Positions 21,850-32,981 of a stretch of DNA of 64,000 bases are shown in pieces. Each line of letters starts with the position of its first letter. Within the stretch, counting starts at the first letter, position 1. A program made the translations under genes and the position numbers. The notes beneath the pieces are model-generated. The model made no database searches. It was not told the DNA's origin and saw only the letters and a list, made by a program, of their open reading frames with translations. This DNA comes from Rutpela maculata (taxonomy: Eukaryota; Arthropoda; Insecta; Coleoptera; Cerambycidae), in contig OW386287.2 of assembly GCA_936432065.2 (NCBI GenBank), forward strand, positions 191,269,729 to 191,333,728, in the 5' to 3' direction.

Positions 21850-22395
21850 ACCTCTGCCCAAGGAATCACTACTTCCACATCCACATTTTCTATCCATGTC
21901 TCTCACAACGAAAAAATTTTGTATGTGGAAATAATTGTTTATGGAACTTTAATAATATAATATTTGAAATCCTCTACCCCAAAAACCCATAAAATGATAC
22001 CCCACATCGGTAGTAGGGTGGGGGTGGTGATAGGGGGTAGTGGGGGGTGGATGAAGTAAAAAAATATTTTGAGGCTTTTGGTTCATGTACACAGTACACA
22101 CACTAAATCACAATCTTTTCTCATCCCCTTTAATAATGGTAAGGGAGTGGCTAATGCCAAAAAGTTCCAGATCTCGTTAAAATACATAGATGTACCAGAT
22201 TTCAAGTGAATATCTTAAACGGTTCCAGAGTAAACGTGCGCACAAAAAAGTTACAGATAGGCAGGCAGGCAGGTAGACAGACAGACAGATTTTTTATTAC
22301 TCAAAATCTCGACGTTTCATGACATATTCTAAGCCTATTTGAACAATAAATTTTTTTAAAATTTGTCGTTACTATACTTCCTCTGGACGTGGAGT
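21850..22395 (+). repeat. Dispersed repeat family, copy C (both ends)
   Basis: Starts CTGCCCAAGGAATCACTACT and ends CTTCCTCTGGACGTGG, with the shared body and a GGCAGGCAGGCAGGTAGACA simple-repeat block. It is the most complete copy in the window (~545 bp) although parts of the body are deleted. 21,039-21,849 and 22,400-22,690 show no gene. Confidence 0.72.
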
Positions 22396-22699
22396 AAGAC
22401 AGAAAAAATAAACATTTTTGCAACTATTTTTGGCAGCATCCATGGCAGGAACAAAAAAAAAATTCCTAGATTTTACACTTGTGTTTGGACGCACTTTGCT
22501 TTGGTTACTTCAAAAATATCGAATTAAAAAATTTTTAAAGCTGAATTTTATATTTTTTAACAGTGTTAAAAGAGGTTTCTTTTCAAGCAAATTTTTATCA
22601 AGGTAGGTTCAGGATTTTTCAAATAATTTAAATATTGCTATAAGCAGTTCAAACCAAATGTATTTTTCTTTCTTAAAAAAATTATTATTTATTGTTGCA

Positions 22700-23065
22700 A
22701 CATTGCTCCAATGTTGAAGTATATTTTTTTGTTTATAAAGTGTAAATTAATATTAAGGATCGAAAAGTTGCTGATTTTTTCGCATGCTCATTCTGATGGT
22801 GCTATTAAAAAAAATTGTAATGTTGAATACTAGTATTAAAAAAATAGTAAATTTTAAACCATTATTCGAAAAAAAAAAACAATTTAAAATAAAAAAGCTC
22901 CACAAATTGTTTATAACAATTTGTTTATTTAAAAATAATGAAAATAAAAAATAACAATTTTTTCAATAGCACTATCAGAAAGAGCATGCGAAATTATAAC
23001 TTTTCGTTCCATAATACGTATTAATTTTTTATACTTTATAAATAAAAAAATACATTTCAACTCTT
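22700..23065. repeat. Hairpin, arms ~120 bp
   Basis: TCGCATGCTCATTCTGATGG and ATAGCACTATCAGAAAGAGCATGCGA are inverted and the match extends outward through ATCGAAAAGTT and AACTTTTCGTT to the AATAAAAAAATACATTT region. Loop ~110 bp. No ORF. A short ATT run lies at 23,186-23,204; 23,205-24,039 shows no gene. Confidence 0.7.
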
Positions 23066-24360
23066 ATTTTTTTAAGAAGAAAATCAAGAAACCTGATTTG
23101 GATTTTTAAAATCCCCATCGAGTGCTGAAAAAACATTATTGAAAGTGTATATGTTTTGAATTGATTTAAATATTTTTAAATTTCATTATTATTATTATTA
23201 TAGCCAGGCCGCTTGGAAAGTGCCGAAGAACGATCATTAATACGTTTGCGTACGGGTAGCTGTAGATCCTAAACTATGATGGATGCCCTTGCAGACTTTT
23301 TTCTGGAAAATTCGATGGTCTACAAAAAGGTTCAGTGCACTTATGTCGAATCTATTACCGTTTTCGCTACGTAAGCGACGAAAGGTTAAAAATCACTATC
23401 CTCTAATTCTTAACAATTTTCGTATAACTTTTTAAACAAATTCGATGACCATAAAAGTACTCACAAATACTTTTCCTATCGAGCTGAATCGAATGGCTCC
23501 AAGAAATAACGTTTTCAAGCACCGGAAAATTAATGCAAGTGGTTTTACCAATTGCATTGCAATATATAGTATTTCTTCCTTATTCCACTATTTGCATATC
23601 ACACATCAGACAAAACAAAACCCTTGCACTATTCACTGTCAAATGATTCTCCATTAACTGCACACAACACAACGAAAGCGGCAGGCGCGATGATAGAGGT
23701 CCGTCGACGCATGTGCAGAAAATAACATTTTAAGAATAAGTGTATTTGAAGTAAATCGAATATTGAACCTTTTGGGTCAAGAATTATATAGTTCTCTATC
23801 AAGAATGCTTTTTAATTAGCTTGAATTAAACTCTTCTCTTAAATGAATATGAATTTTAACCTTAACTTAAATATAAAATATTCTACCTGAATAGAATGAT
23901 GCTTGGAAGTCAACACCATATAAATATTTGATAGAAATATCGACTATTATTTAACCTAGACTTCTACTCTTGTATGAAATTTAAAATTTCAAGAATAGGA
24001 TTATTCTTGGAGACAGTATAGAATTTTTTTCCGTGTAGTATATTAAATTGTAAATTACAAAATTTCAGTTCATTGTATTTCAGTTAGTAATGAAAGTATT
24101 TTCACAAACTTCAAAATTTGTTGTTGTATTTTTATGAAAAGTCAAATGCATATGACAAAATAAAAATAAAAATAAACAGGAGTCGATAGACCCAGGGGAG
24201 GCTAACGAATTTTCAAAAATTTTTTCGCAAACTGCTTTTTCAAAATTTTTTAGGGGTCATTAAAGAAGTGCTTCTCTAGATGTTATTTCCCAAATTTCGT
24301 ATGGGTCCCATGCGCCATAGACGAGAAAAAAAATATTGAAATTTCACCAGCCGCCTCTGT

Positions 24361-24470
24361 AGCGTGCCCAGATTAGGGCAACAATATACAGAAATTAGGT
24401 ATTTTCATAATAATAAAAAAAAGTGTGTAAGTTGTGATTTGCTTAATACCTAAATGATATGCTCTAATCA
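24361..24470. repeat. Large inverted repeat pair, right member
   Basis: GTGCCCAGATTAGGGCAACA, TAGGTATTTTCAT and GATTTGCTTAATACCTAAAT mirror 18,720-18,832. It continues rightward with ATGAAAGCAAATAAATAAA, shared in direct orientation with 19,040-19,060. Confidence 0.7.
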
Positions 24471-24589
24471 TGATGAAAGCAAATAAATAAAACATAATTA
24501 ATTGTAAAAATAAAAGCTTGTTTTTAAAAGGTTTTTTTACATTTAATTTTGTTTTTAAATTTTTATTTTATATTTATACGTAATGACCA

Positions 24590-25045
24590 AAAATGCGTGA
24601 TCCCCGTCCCCGAAAATCCCCAGATATAGATTTTCAGTCGTATCGGAACATAAATGAAAAAAAAAAGGTCCTTCATCTTTTCGCCGCCATTTTAATTTTT
24701 GTAATTTTGATTAAAAAAATCGTAACCTGTTTCTCCGAAAACCCCCAGATACCGATTTTTAGTCGTATCGGATCATAAATGGTTTTGATTTCGATTTTTC
24801 AGTTTTGATAAAAAAATCATAATCCGCGTCCCCGAAAACTCCCAGATATCGATTATCAATCGCATTGGATCATACATGAAAAAAATGGTCCGCTATTTTG
24901 GCGCCGCCATTTTGATTTTTCAATTTTGATAAAAGAATTGTAATGCCCATCCCCGAAAACCCCCACATATCGAATTTCAGTCGTTTCGGACCATAAATGA
25001 AGAAAAATAGTCCGCCATCTTGGCGTCGCCATTTTATTTTCAGTT
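24590..25045 (+). repeat. Four-unit tandem repeat, ~95-125 bp period
   Basis: Units begin near 24,598, 24,722, 24,823 and 24,943, each with CCCGAAAA.CCCCAGATAT, a CAGTCGTATCGGA.CATAAAT block and, in three, CGCCGCCATTTT. The array ends in an ACATACATACAT simple repeat at 25,118-25,133. No ORF. 25,140-25,507 shows nothing further. Confidence 0.8.
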
Positions 25046-25507
25046 TTTTTTTCACATTTTTCACATTGTCAAAGGACTTATACAAGTGTGCAATATTTGA
25101 CCCACAAACATCCTAACATACATACATACATACAAAGCAAGTTAAATCAAAACTTGTAAAAAAAGAAGCATAAATGAAATTCTACATATTTGCTTCACTT
25201 TTACGGTAGCTAAACTAAAATACTATATTTACATAATTAATTCTGCCTTCAACAAAATAAAAGAATGATGGAAAATTATAAATGAGAACTTGGGTAATAG
25301 TACAATACCAGAGGTAAAAAAGATGTAAAATTTCGGAATAATTTATATATATTTACTCTTATGTTGCCAAAAATGAACGAAATCCGTTTCATATGACATT
25401 CTATAAACAAAAAAACAATTCCAACGTCTTGATCATGAATAATAACCCTATTCTCACTTATAATAAACAACTGTATGGAGTTTTTGCAAATTATTTTTCT
25501 CATATAT

Positions 25508-25852
25508 ATACAGTGTGTGCGCGATTTAAGACCGCAACACCCCGTTATTTTGGAACGCGTTGGTCGATTTCAATTATTTTTTTTTGAGATATAGTGCTTG
25601 ATGAGCTTTATTTGACTGTTTTGAAAATTTTGTAATTTTCATATTTTCAAGGCCTACTATGCTCTTCTAAATGGGTCGAAATTTCGAGATCGACTATTAG
25701 GCAATTTTTTATCGGCAAATTGGATAGCGTATTCGATTCGCAGTTGTCTCAAATACCTCTATACAAAATTTTAGCTCGATACCTCATATGGAGTGTTTGT
25801 TATTCAATAGCCAAATTTAAAATTTCTCACTTTTCGACTGGCCCTGTATAAA
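25508..25852. repeat. Probable MITE with CAGTGTG and CCCTGTATA ends
   Basis: Left end TATATACAGTGTGTGCGCGA and right end GACTGGCCCTGTATA are the right size for a TA-flanked element, but the inverted match is short. The 5' part (CGCAACACCCCGTTATTTTG) looks like the start of several insect MITE families. Confidence 0.4.
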
Positions 25853-25939
25853 AGTCGGTTAGGTTTACTAAAAAGATAAAGTAGTCATTCGACTTAAGGA
25901 ACATCAGGCACTAAATGAGGAGGAAAAAAGAAAAGGGAG

Positions 25940-26013
25940 AGGTGGGAAAGGGGTGGGACGAGGTGGGAAAGGGGTGGGAAGAAGTGGGAAAGGGGTTGGA
26001 AGAAGTGGGAAGT
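25940..26013 (+). repeat. G-rich 21-bp minisatellite, 3.5 units
   Basis: Units of 21 bp (AGGTGGGAAAGGGGTGGGACG and variants) at 25,940, 25,961, 25,982 and a partial at 26,003. GGG runs recur every few bases, so the plus strand could form G-quadruplexes. The opposite strand reads as a Pro/Ser/Phe repeat ORF, an artefact of the array. Confidence 0.85.
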
Positions 26014-26151
26014 AGTGTTAGTGCATGAGTGTGAGAAGACGGGAGAGGGAAGGGGTGAATGGCGGTGGCAAATGAAAAGGTCTTGTCTGTCTGTTTGTAA
26101 AATAAGTAGACTAAAAAGTAAAAAATCAAATTATAAAAAAAAATATTTTTA

Positions 26152-26316
26152 AGAAAAAGCTTTTATTTGAAAAAACTACTAAAAAGTAATAATTTTTTTA
26201 AAATTTATACACCTGGAAACCATGACCGTCCCCCAAAGCTTTTGGTTTCCAGGTGTATAAATTTAAAAAAATATATTTTTACCTTTTAGTAGTTTTTTCA
26301 AATAAAAGCTTTTTCT
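26152..26316. mobile_element. Hairpin MITE (AGAAAAAGCTTTTATTTG ends)
   Basis: Arms 26,152-26,221 and 26,244-26,316 are inverted (AAAAGCTTTTATTTG, AAAAAACTACTAAAA, TACACCTGGAAACC), with a 22-bp loop. Its right edge coincides with the end of similarity of the neighbouring nuclease-like fragment, so it probably inserted there. Confidence 0.85.
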
Positions 26317-26678
26317 CAGTTTTTTTTATATATAATTTTATTTGAAATAACAGATTTACTATAGGTACTGTATATTTCTTTACCTTCTTGTACGTCATAA
26401 GCTGCGACTGCATCACTTAGTAGGGTAAACAGTTCTGTCTTGTTCTCTGAATTCTTCAGGAGTGTAACAAAGTTCTTGGGGAGTGTGGTTTCCCTTGCGA
26501 CTTTTCTCCTTTCTCCCTTCCCTCTTTTCACACGTGTAGTTTCCTTCAGACTGTCTGACTTGTATATGTCCCATACAACATCGATTCTTAGGCAATCCCG
26601 AAGTTGTCTCTCGATCCATGGTAAGAAGACCATATCACTATATTCTCCAAATGTACATGTATCATATTTAGGAAAATG
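26316..26678 (-). pseudogene. Fragment related to the FEN-like/CXC element protein
   Basis: The frame is open from 26,678 and contains TFGEYSDMVFLPWIERQL, then RIDVVWDIYKSDSLKETTR, KRGKGERRKVARE, LPKNFVTLL and NKTELFTLLSDA. VVWDIY...SLK and NK..LF..L correspond to VFDGY...SLK and NK..LI..L in the protein at 38.7 kb, i.e. the second catalytic Asp and the arch region of the nuclease domain. The pattern also fits a related subfamily known from many invertebrates (recalled, not searched). The frame runs into a MITE at 26,316, which accounts for the last ~8 residues. It is a truncated relic of a diverged family member. Confidence 0.65.
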
Positions 26679-27208
26679 TTAAAGTTACAAAAGCAGATCA
26701 AGTCTAAAGTTGTAGCAAATTTACTCTAGATTAAAATTGATTCCAATAGTGTTGTTGCACACCCAACCGATTTCCGTAATAACCTGAAAAAAGTCCAAAA
26801 CTTTGGAAGCTTGTATCTCGCAAAATATTAAAGTTACAGAAGCGGCTCTGGTTTAAAATTGTAGCAAATTTAGTTTAAATCAAATCCTTTTTGCTACAAA
26901 CCCAGAAGTTGGGGAGATATTTAGTAAAAACCAAGTAAAAATCGAAAATTTACAATTACAGTCCAAAGAAAACAAAGATAGCGTCGTATTTCAAGATGGC
27001 GGACACTGAAATTGGGACCCCCCCCCCCCGAATTGATAGTACTGAGGGTATATAAGAACTCAAACTACAAAATTTGGCGCTTTAATCTAGCAGGTCACCT
27101 AGTATTTGCTCTAAGCCACCACACTATAAGAACTTCGTCACTGTCAAACATTATGCTCGCGACTAACTGAACTATATCAATAGAAGATGCCTTTGGCTTC
27201 GATTTATA
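26679..27208. other. No gene seen; diverged ~150-bp tandem duplication and C run
   Basis: TTAAAGTTACAAAAGC.GATC... at 26,678 and TTAAAGTTACAGAAGCGGCT at 26,830 start two diverged copies (both with TTGTAGCAAATTTA). A run of about 14 C lies near 27,008. Confidence 0.5.
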
Positions 27209-27392
27209 CAGTATCGGCAAGCGTTTGATTGGGTACGGCAATAAGAGCAAACGAGAGCGAAGCAAGCAATGCTATAAATTAAGGGGCGTGTCACTCTTTG
27301 CTTTGCTAGGGTACTGGTAGACGCCGTTATTGTGGACGGTCGGTTAACTCGTTGAAACTATGCAATACCTAATCCAGAACTTGCCTATATTG
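27209..27392. mobile_element. MITE, same family as 47,205-47,384
   Basis: Starts TACAGTATCGGCAAG and shares GGCAATAAGAGCAA.CGAGAG, GGGCGTGTCACT, AGGGTACTGGTAGACG and CGGTCGGTTAA with the copy at 47.2 kb. The right end (CTATATTGTA) is degenerate. TA-flanked, mariner-type size. Confidence 0.72.
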
Positions 27393-29150
27393 TATGTGGA
27401 CGTGTTGCTGAATTCGGCAAAGCCGACAATAATGGAGACGCGTCTTTAAATAGCTGCAATTTTGTGTAGGAACATCCGATCGATACATACACTTGCTTTC
27501 AAAACTTTCGCGTGCACCATCAGGGTTGTAATTAATCAACTCTGACATTTGAGCGAAGACCAACATTATTGGCGAAACCTTATAGAATCTATGCCCAGGA
27601 GATTGGATGCGGTGCTAGAGGCTAATGGGGCCATGACAAAATATTAAAACCTTTTTTAATATATTTGTATTTATTTTTATGTTCGTTTTAATTAAATTTT
27701 AATTAAATGTCAATGTCATCTTTAACGTAATCTCAAAATTATCCGTTCACACAGCTTAAATTTTGCAAAATCGTTCTTACTTAATTTTGAATGTGTACGC
27801 GAAAGTTTTGAAAGCAAGTGTACATAAGCAAATTCACGATAATTTTATCAGCCCAAAAATTTAGCTCGCAACCGATTTTGGCCGCCTTATTTTTGTATTA
27901 AACGACCCCAAACAACAGTTTTCTGCAAGAAAATTTCAGGTCACATCGATTTTCAAGTCAAAACCTGTACTAATAAGTGCACTTTACTAATATAAAGTTG
28001 AATTTTAATTAAAATTATTCGTTGTACGTTTAAAAAGAAGATTCACCACTTTGTCGAGGGGTGAGCTGTTAAATTTAAAAACAGAGCACTAGCACTGAGT
28101 CATTAGGCTAGTTTTTTAGAAGCAAGTCTACCAGAAGATTCAATCAAATTATTTCACTCACTGCCCCATTTGATTAACTTTCTTGACCATCTAAAAACCA
28201 ATTTTATACTTGAACGAAACTTATCCGCTTAAAAAGGTAAATAGTTTCGAGTACTTATCCCGAAAATAAAGAAAACAGTCACGCTGAAACAGTGATGTCG
28301 CAATCGTTTCATCCAGACCTAGTAACTCTGTTGTCAACATTATCTATCGGTAACAATTACTTCCATATCTACGTAGCGGAGTGGTAGTTATAGTAAAAAA
28401 AATATTGTTTTCTCATAAGCGTAGAATGTCATGAAACATCGAGATTTGAAGTGTGAACAAAAAAAAATTCTGTCGGTATGTCTGACTTTTCAACACGATT
28501 ACTGGAAGGTTTGTGATATAGTAGGAAATCTAGCGCTGGCTAGAATGCATTTTAAAACGAAGAACAGATTCTTGCGTAAAATTTCTGCCTCATTCGAATT
28601 TCGAGTTCGCCAATCAATTCGGAATTGCGAAATTGGAGAAAAAAACATATTTTTGTCAAATCTGGGAAAAACTTGAAACTACATATTTTTTTTACTTCTC
28701 ACTCAGTATCTTGTGCGCTACTAGATATATTGTTCTCAAATTCTTCTTGTTTGCTGTGAATAAAAATTACTTTACGAAGTCATTTTGTTTATAAAAACTG
28801 TATAAACTGGTACATATCGTACAAAATACGAAAAAGGGTTGTAAAATATAGTAAGCGAGAAACTTTTTTAGAATCATTTTTTTTGTTGCTGCTTAGTTTA
28901 ATCACAAAAAAACTGATTAAATGTTCCGCGCCTGCGGCACGTAGTTCCACTTGATATCAGTGACTTAACTATGCCTGCTCGAGATATACATGATTACATT
29001 GCGACGGAATAATTGTTGCTTCATAAAGAATTAATTTATTGAAAAAGCACACAAATGATTTTGTTTAAATTCCATTATTAATTATGAAACAGACGTTATA
29101 AATCACTTTAAATATTTTATTTAAACATTTTACGGTTTTGCTAATTTTTT
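27393..29150. other. No gene seen; small inverted repeats and repeat-family fragments
   Basis: ACACTTGCTTTCAAAACTTT at 27,489 is inverted at 27,796-27,820 as AAAGTTTTGAAAGCAAGTGT, bounding ~330 bp. 28,340-28,470 is an inverted piece of the ACTTCCACATCC family (GTAGAATGTCATGAAAC, CGAGATTT). The 81-codon ORF at 28,431-28,676 overlaps that repeat and resembles no known protein. Confidence 0.45.
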
Positions 29151-29154
29151 TTAA

Positions 29155-30529
29155 GGTATTTCTATCGGAGCGAGAAAGAGAGCGCGTGGCGACGAAACGT
29201 GGCAACATCGCAACTTTCATCTCGCACGTAAACAATGACATGAGAATGTCAAAAAAAGTCACTTTTCGTACGCTCTTGTAGGCGCGAATTATCGATTTCG
29301 CCGGTGTGATTTACGATGTGCACCACATGCAATTCTTCCTCTTTCCATAATGACATAATATGACCCTTCAACTCATATATTAAAAAAAATCTGAACGTTC
29401 AAAGATTTCGTGTTTTGCCTTCTTTGCAGATTGCGAAAACGGACGCCTCAACACGGTTTTTGTCAAACAAATCGAAAAGTATCACTCCTAGCCAAAAAAT
29501 AGAAATCTCCCAGGTAAAGATCATAAACCGGGAAACAATTTACTGTTTTTGTTCGAATAGAAATTGTAAGTAATTATAAAATAAACAACTTGTTGGGCCA
29601 AAGCACTAAACGTAATCCGATCTCAACCAATACCTTTTCAGATCTTCTGGAGCACTAAAGAAACCCTCATGTAAAGTTTCATCTAAATCCGTTTAGTACA
29701 CACTCACACAGATAGATATTTTTCAAAAAACAATTTTTTGGGTTCCTGGGACCTCAAAACGTAAAGATTTGATGTTGTCTCAATTTCCGACTTTGAACTA
29801 ATTCTAGTAACCTCCAACAATTTTGTGGGAAAGTTAAAATTTTGGGTTTGATATTTATTTTATATATATTTATTTATATTTTTACGTATTTATTGTCATA
29901 AATAGTATTAGCATAAATTATATTAATATTAATAAAAAGTTATTGCTGATATTGTATTGATATTTCTGATTTATAGCACTGTATGAACGCACGCTTACTT
30001 TGAAACGATGGCTGTTAACTTGCATACGTTTTCTAACGTGCGATGAAAAATTGGTTTTTGTCTCTAGCGCAAGATACAAACGATTCTAAAGATATCGTTA
30101 TTTAGCGAAGGATAAAAAATTGTGTTCGTCTGTTTGAAGATCGGGCGAGACTGACTAATACGGTGTTGCCAGTTTTCATGTATGCGTGAAATTCCCATCG
30201 TTTTCAGTCATTGTATCACGAATTTCTTAAAAACCAGACACAAGAAGTTTCTCAACCTGGGGGTACACTTTTGTAATAACAATTAAAACTCACAGTCAAA
30301 AATTTAAAAGAATCTGACGTTTGAGATAAAAATTATGGCGATAAATTCACGGGAAATTACCCTTCCCTATCGTTTCCTTGCTAATAACGTGAATTTTGGT
30401 GTATCATAACTGGAAAAGTAGACACAAGATCGTTCTGAAAATTTGCCAGTGGTTTCACCAAACCATTATCTACATCCTGTCGAAATTTGAAAACAATCTG
30501 ACGTTAATGACTTTCTCGGTAGAAATACC
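29155..30529. mobile_element. TTAA-flanked TIR element
   Basis: TTAA at 29,151-29,154 then GGTATTTCTATCGG; CCGGTAGAAATACC-type inverse (TCGGTAGAAATACC) ending at 30,529, then TTAA at 30,530-30,533. TTAA duplication is the piggyBac signature, although piggyBac termini usually start CCC rather than GG. 1,375 bp, no transposase ORF. Internal sequence includes a GTTTAGTACACACTCACACA-type repeat block. Confidence 0.55.
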
Positions 30530-30533
30530 TTAA

Positions 30534-31480
30534 CATAAAACTGTCAATGTTATAATAATGTTCATTATGTTTATATGCGCATATAAATTACGTGCATAAC
30601 ATATTCATATAGAATTGAGTTCCCAGGCGGAAACCTGAGTTTATATTGGGCCCATATAATCCAATTTACCTTAGTCCTGAGGAAGTACATTCGCTTAAAG
30701 TGAGACAGAACATTTTTTTTTCCAATAACTTCCGTTATATAGAAGATACAATTTTAAAATTTTGATTCCAGTTGTATATCTATAAGTACTCTATGTAAAC
30801 TTGATATCAACCAAATATCTTTTGTTTCTCATTTTTTTTTTTCATAATAGTTAATATTTCACTGGCTGTAATTTTTTAATCACCCTGAAAAATTACGGAA
30901 TACTTGAACATTTTTACAGAGCATCAACATTTATTTGCAATTCTAGAAAAAAATTTGTAGGACCTAACAGAAAAGTACAATTTATTTTTAAAAAATTGCA
31001 TTTATAGCAAATGCTCCACTTTTCCATATTTTTCGAAAACCAATTATGGAGTAATGTTTTTTTTGAAGTGAACTAAAAAAATAGCACTTCAAAATGGTAG
31101 ACATGATTTTTCGACACTGTATTCCATTCATAGCAAAATATGACAGAAAATGAAGTACTTACAGCCATTTTTCGGAGACCCTTTTTTTTCCAAAAAATTG
31201 AATCTATCAAAAAATAATGCAAATCAACTTTGTTTTGTACCAGGATTATGAGGTACCCGGTATCAAGCTAGCGTCAATGTTCGATCAGCCAATGCACGTA
31301 CTTAGTTATTTACTAAGATAGTGAATTTTAATAAAGCTACTTACAGATACGATTGTTAAATTGAAGTAAAATGGGTGTTTGCGTTCGAAAAAACGTGATT
31401 TGACGTAATTTTCGGTAAAACCGGAAGTTCATCAAGCACATCAATCTAAGACCAAATAATGGTAAATAGTCTGGTTATTA
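30534..31480. other. No gene seen
   Basis: AT-rich sequence without ORFs above 60 codons and without an obvious repeat structure. Confidence 0.45.
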
Positions 31481-32171
31481 GGGAGTTTTTAACCCTCTTA
31501 TTTAACGTTCATATAAACGTTAACGTTATTGTGCTCATGCGCAGTTACAACAAAATAACCGATTCCGTTATTAAGCGATAGCGTGCTACGTTAATTGCGG
31601 CCCAACAACGTTCGGTTATTTACGTATAAAGTTTCAGACAACGTTGTCGGCTCATATTTTTTTGAGGATATATGTGAGAAGTAAAGCAACGGAAAAAGAA
31701 TAATTGCATAAAATTATTTTATTTCATCTTAATTAGCATTTTTTGCGCTTTAATTTTATTTTCTAAATGCAAAAACATATAAAACTACAGAGATTAGTAT
31801 TCAATCGGCGTCATAGCGGACAGCCGATCAGTAATCTTTTTTGAACGCAACTAACTGAACTAACCTTACTTTTTATGAATACTGCTTTAATATAAACAAT
31901 TAAAAACCAGTCAAAAGTCACAAAAATCGACAATTTAATCAAAAAAGAAACCAAAACGTAAAGCTACAACTTAGGTCAAAAGCGCAGAACACTTACTATG
32001 TCAAAAGTGAGGTTAAATTTGGTAGGTGCACGTTAAAAACGTACTTTATGCAAAGGCTTTAAAATCTCTTTTTCTTTGACAATCCTTTATTTACGCAGCA
32101 TCACAACGCGCATGCTCACAATAACGGAAACGTTAATAAAGGCACGTACAATAAGAGGCTTAAAAACTCCC
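31481..32171. mobile_element. TIR element (GGGAGTTTTTAA ends)
   Basis: GGGAGTTTTTAACCCTCTTATT at the left and AATAAGAGGCTTAAAAACTCCC at the right, with matching inner segments (GTTAACGTTATTGTG..CATGCGCA against GCGCATGC..ACAATAACG). 691 bp. No clean target duplication and no ORF assigned. Confidence 0.75.
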
Positions 32172-32272
32172 TTTTCATTTCCAGCAGTTATCGTTTCAAT
32201 AACTGCAGAAGTTTTGAGAAATCGTGTTATAGTATCAATGGTAGGTCCAGTCTTCAGAGCCATCTATCGGAG

Positions 32273-32973
32273 CAGTGGCGTCCTGGCAAATTCTAGTTGG
32301 GTCCGCGATTTTATGCTTGGGGGGGGGGGGGGGGGGGCAATTTTTTTCTTTGCAGTGAGGACGATTTTAAAATTCAAACTGATATTTTTCGTATCGTCTG
32401 CCGTATTTCCTTCAGGCAGGTGAGTAAAGCCAGGGGAGTGCAAGCTATTTCCTTGCACGGTCCTCATGCTGCTTATGCATTCCAGTTAAAAACTGTCATA
32501 TTACTGAGAAAATTGAAATACCTAATTCATATATTAAAAAATATTTATTTACAAAAAATAAACATATATTCTTTGGATTAAAATACATTAAGTAACAAGT
32601 AGTAAGTTAAAAAATTTGAAGAAAAAAAACAAAATATAAATAATTCGTTTCATAAAACAAATAAAAATCACATTCGAGTTGTAAATCACAGAAAAGGATA
32701 AGTAATAATAACAATTGACTAGCTTGGTTTTTGCTTCGTTTATTACATAATTTCCTCGACAGGACGAATCTTGTCATTCCCTACACTAATCAAGAGAAGT
32801 GGTAAGTTTCTTATTCTGTAGAAGGTAGCGACAAATTATAGACGATGTTGGAGAAATAAATAAGAGAAAAATTACAAATTTTTCGATTGTTGATTGCCGT
32901 GTTTTATTGATCGGATGGGAGGGGCTAAAGGATCCACGTTTGCGGACCCGCGGACCTAGCCAGGACGCCACTG
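32273..32973. mobile_element. Non-autonomous hAT, perfect 8-bp target duplication
   Basis: Starts CAGTGGCGTCCTGGC and ends GCCAGGACGCCACTG. Both flanks carry TATCGGAG (32,265-32,272 and 32,974-32,981). Near the left end is a run of about 18 G. The 701-bp interior has only AT-rich noncoding sequence. The ORFs near 32,076-32,581 reflect the G run and flanks, not genes. Confidence 0.93.
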
Positions 32974-32981
32974 TATCGGAG

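Larger units (their letters stand above)
19597..24039. mobile_element. Possible 4.4 kb TIR element (ACTACACGGAAAAAAA ends)
   Basis: ACTACACGGAAAAAAA at 19,597 and its inverse TTTTTTTCCGTGTAGT ending at 24,039. Sub-terminal sequence on both sides carries AAGAATA-type motifs, but similarity beyond ~16 bp is weak. The interior is a stack of palindromes and repeat copies without a transposase. They could also be ends of two separate small elements. Confidence 0.4.

Noticed and set aside
25911..26129. Pro/Ser/Phe-rich 72-codon minus ORF
   Set aside because: Translation of the 21-bp G-rich minisatellite.
28373..28384. TAGCGGAGTGG resembling a tRNA A box
   Set aside because: No B box at the right distance and no cloverleaf; it is part of an inverted repeat-family copy.
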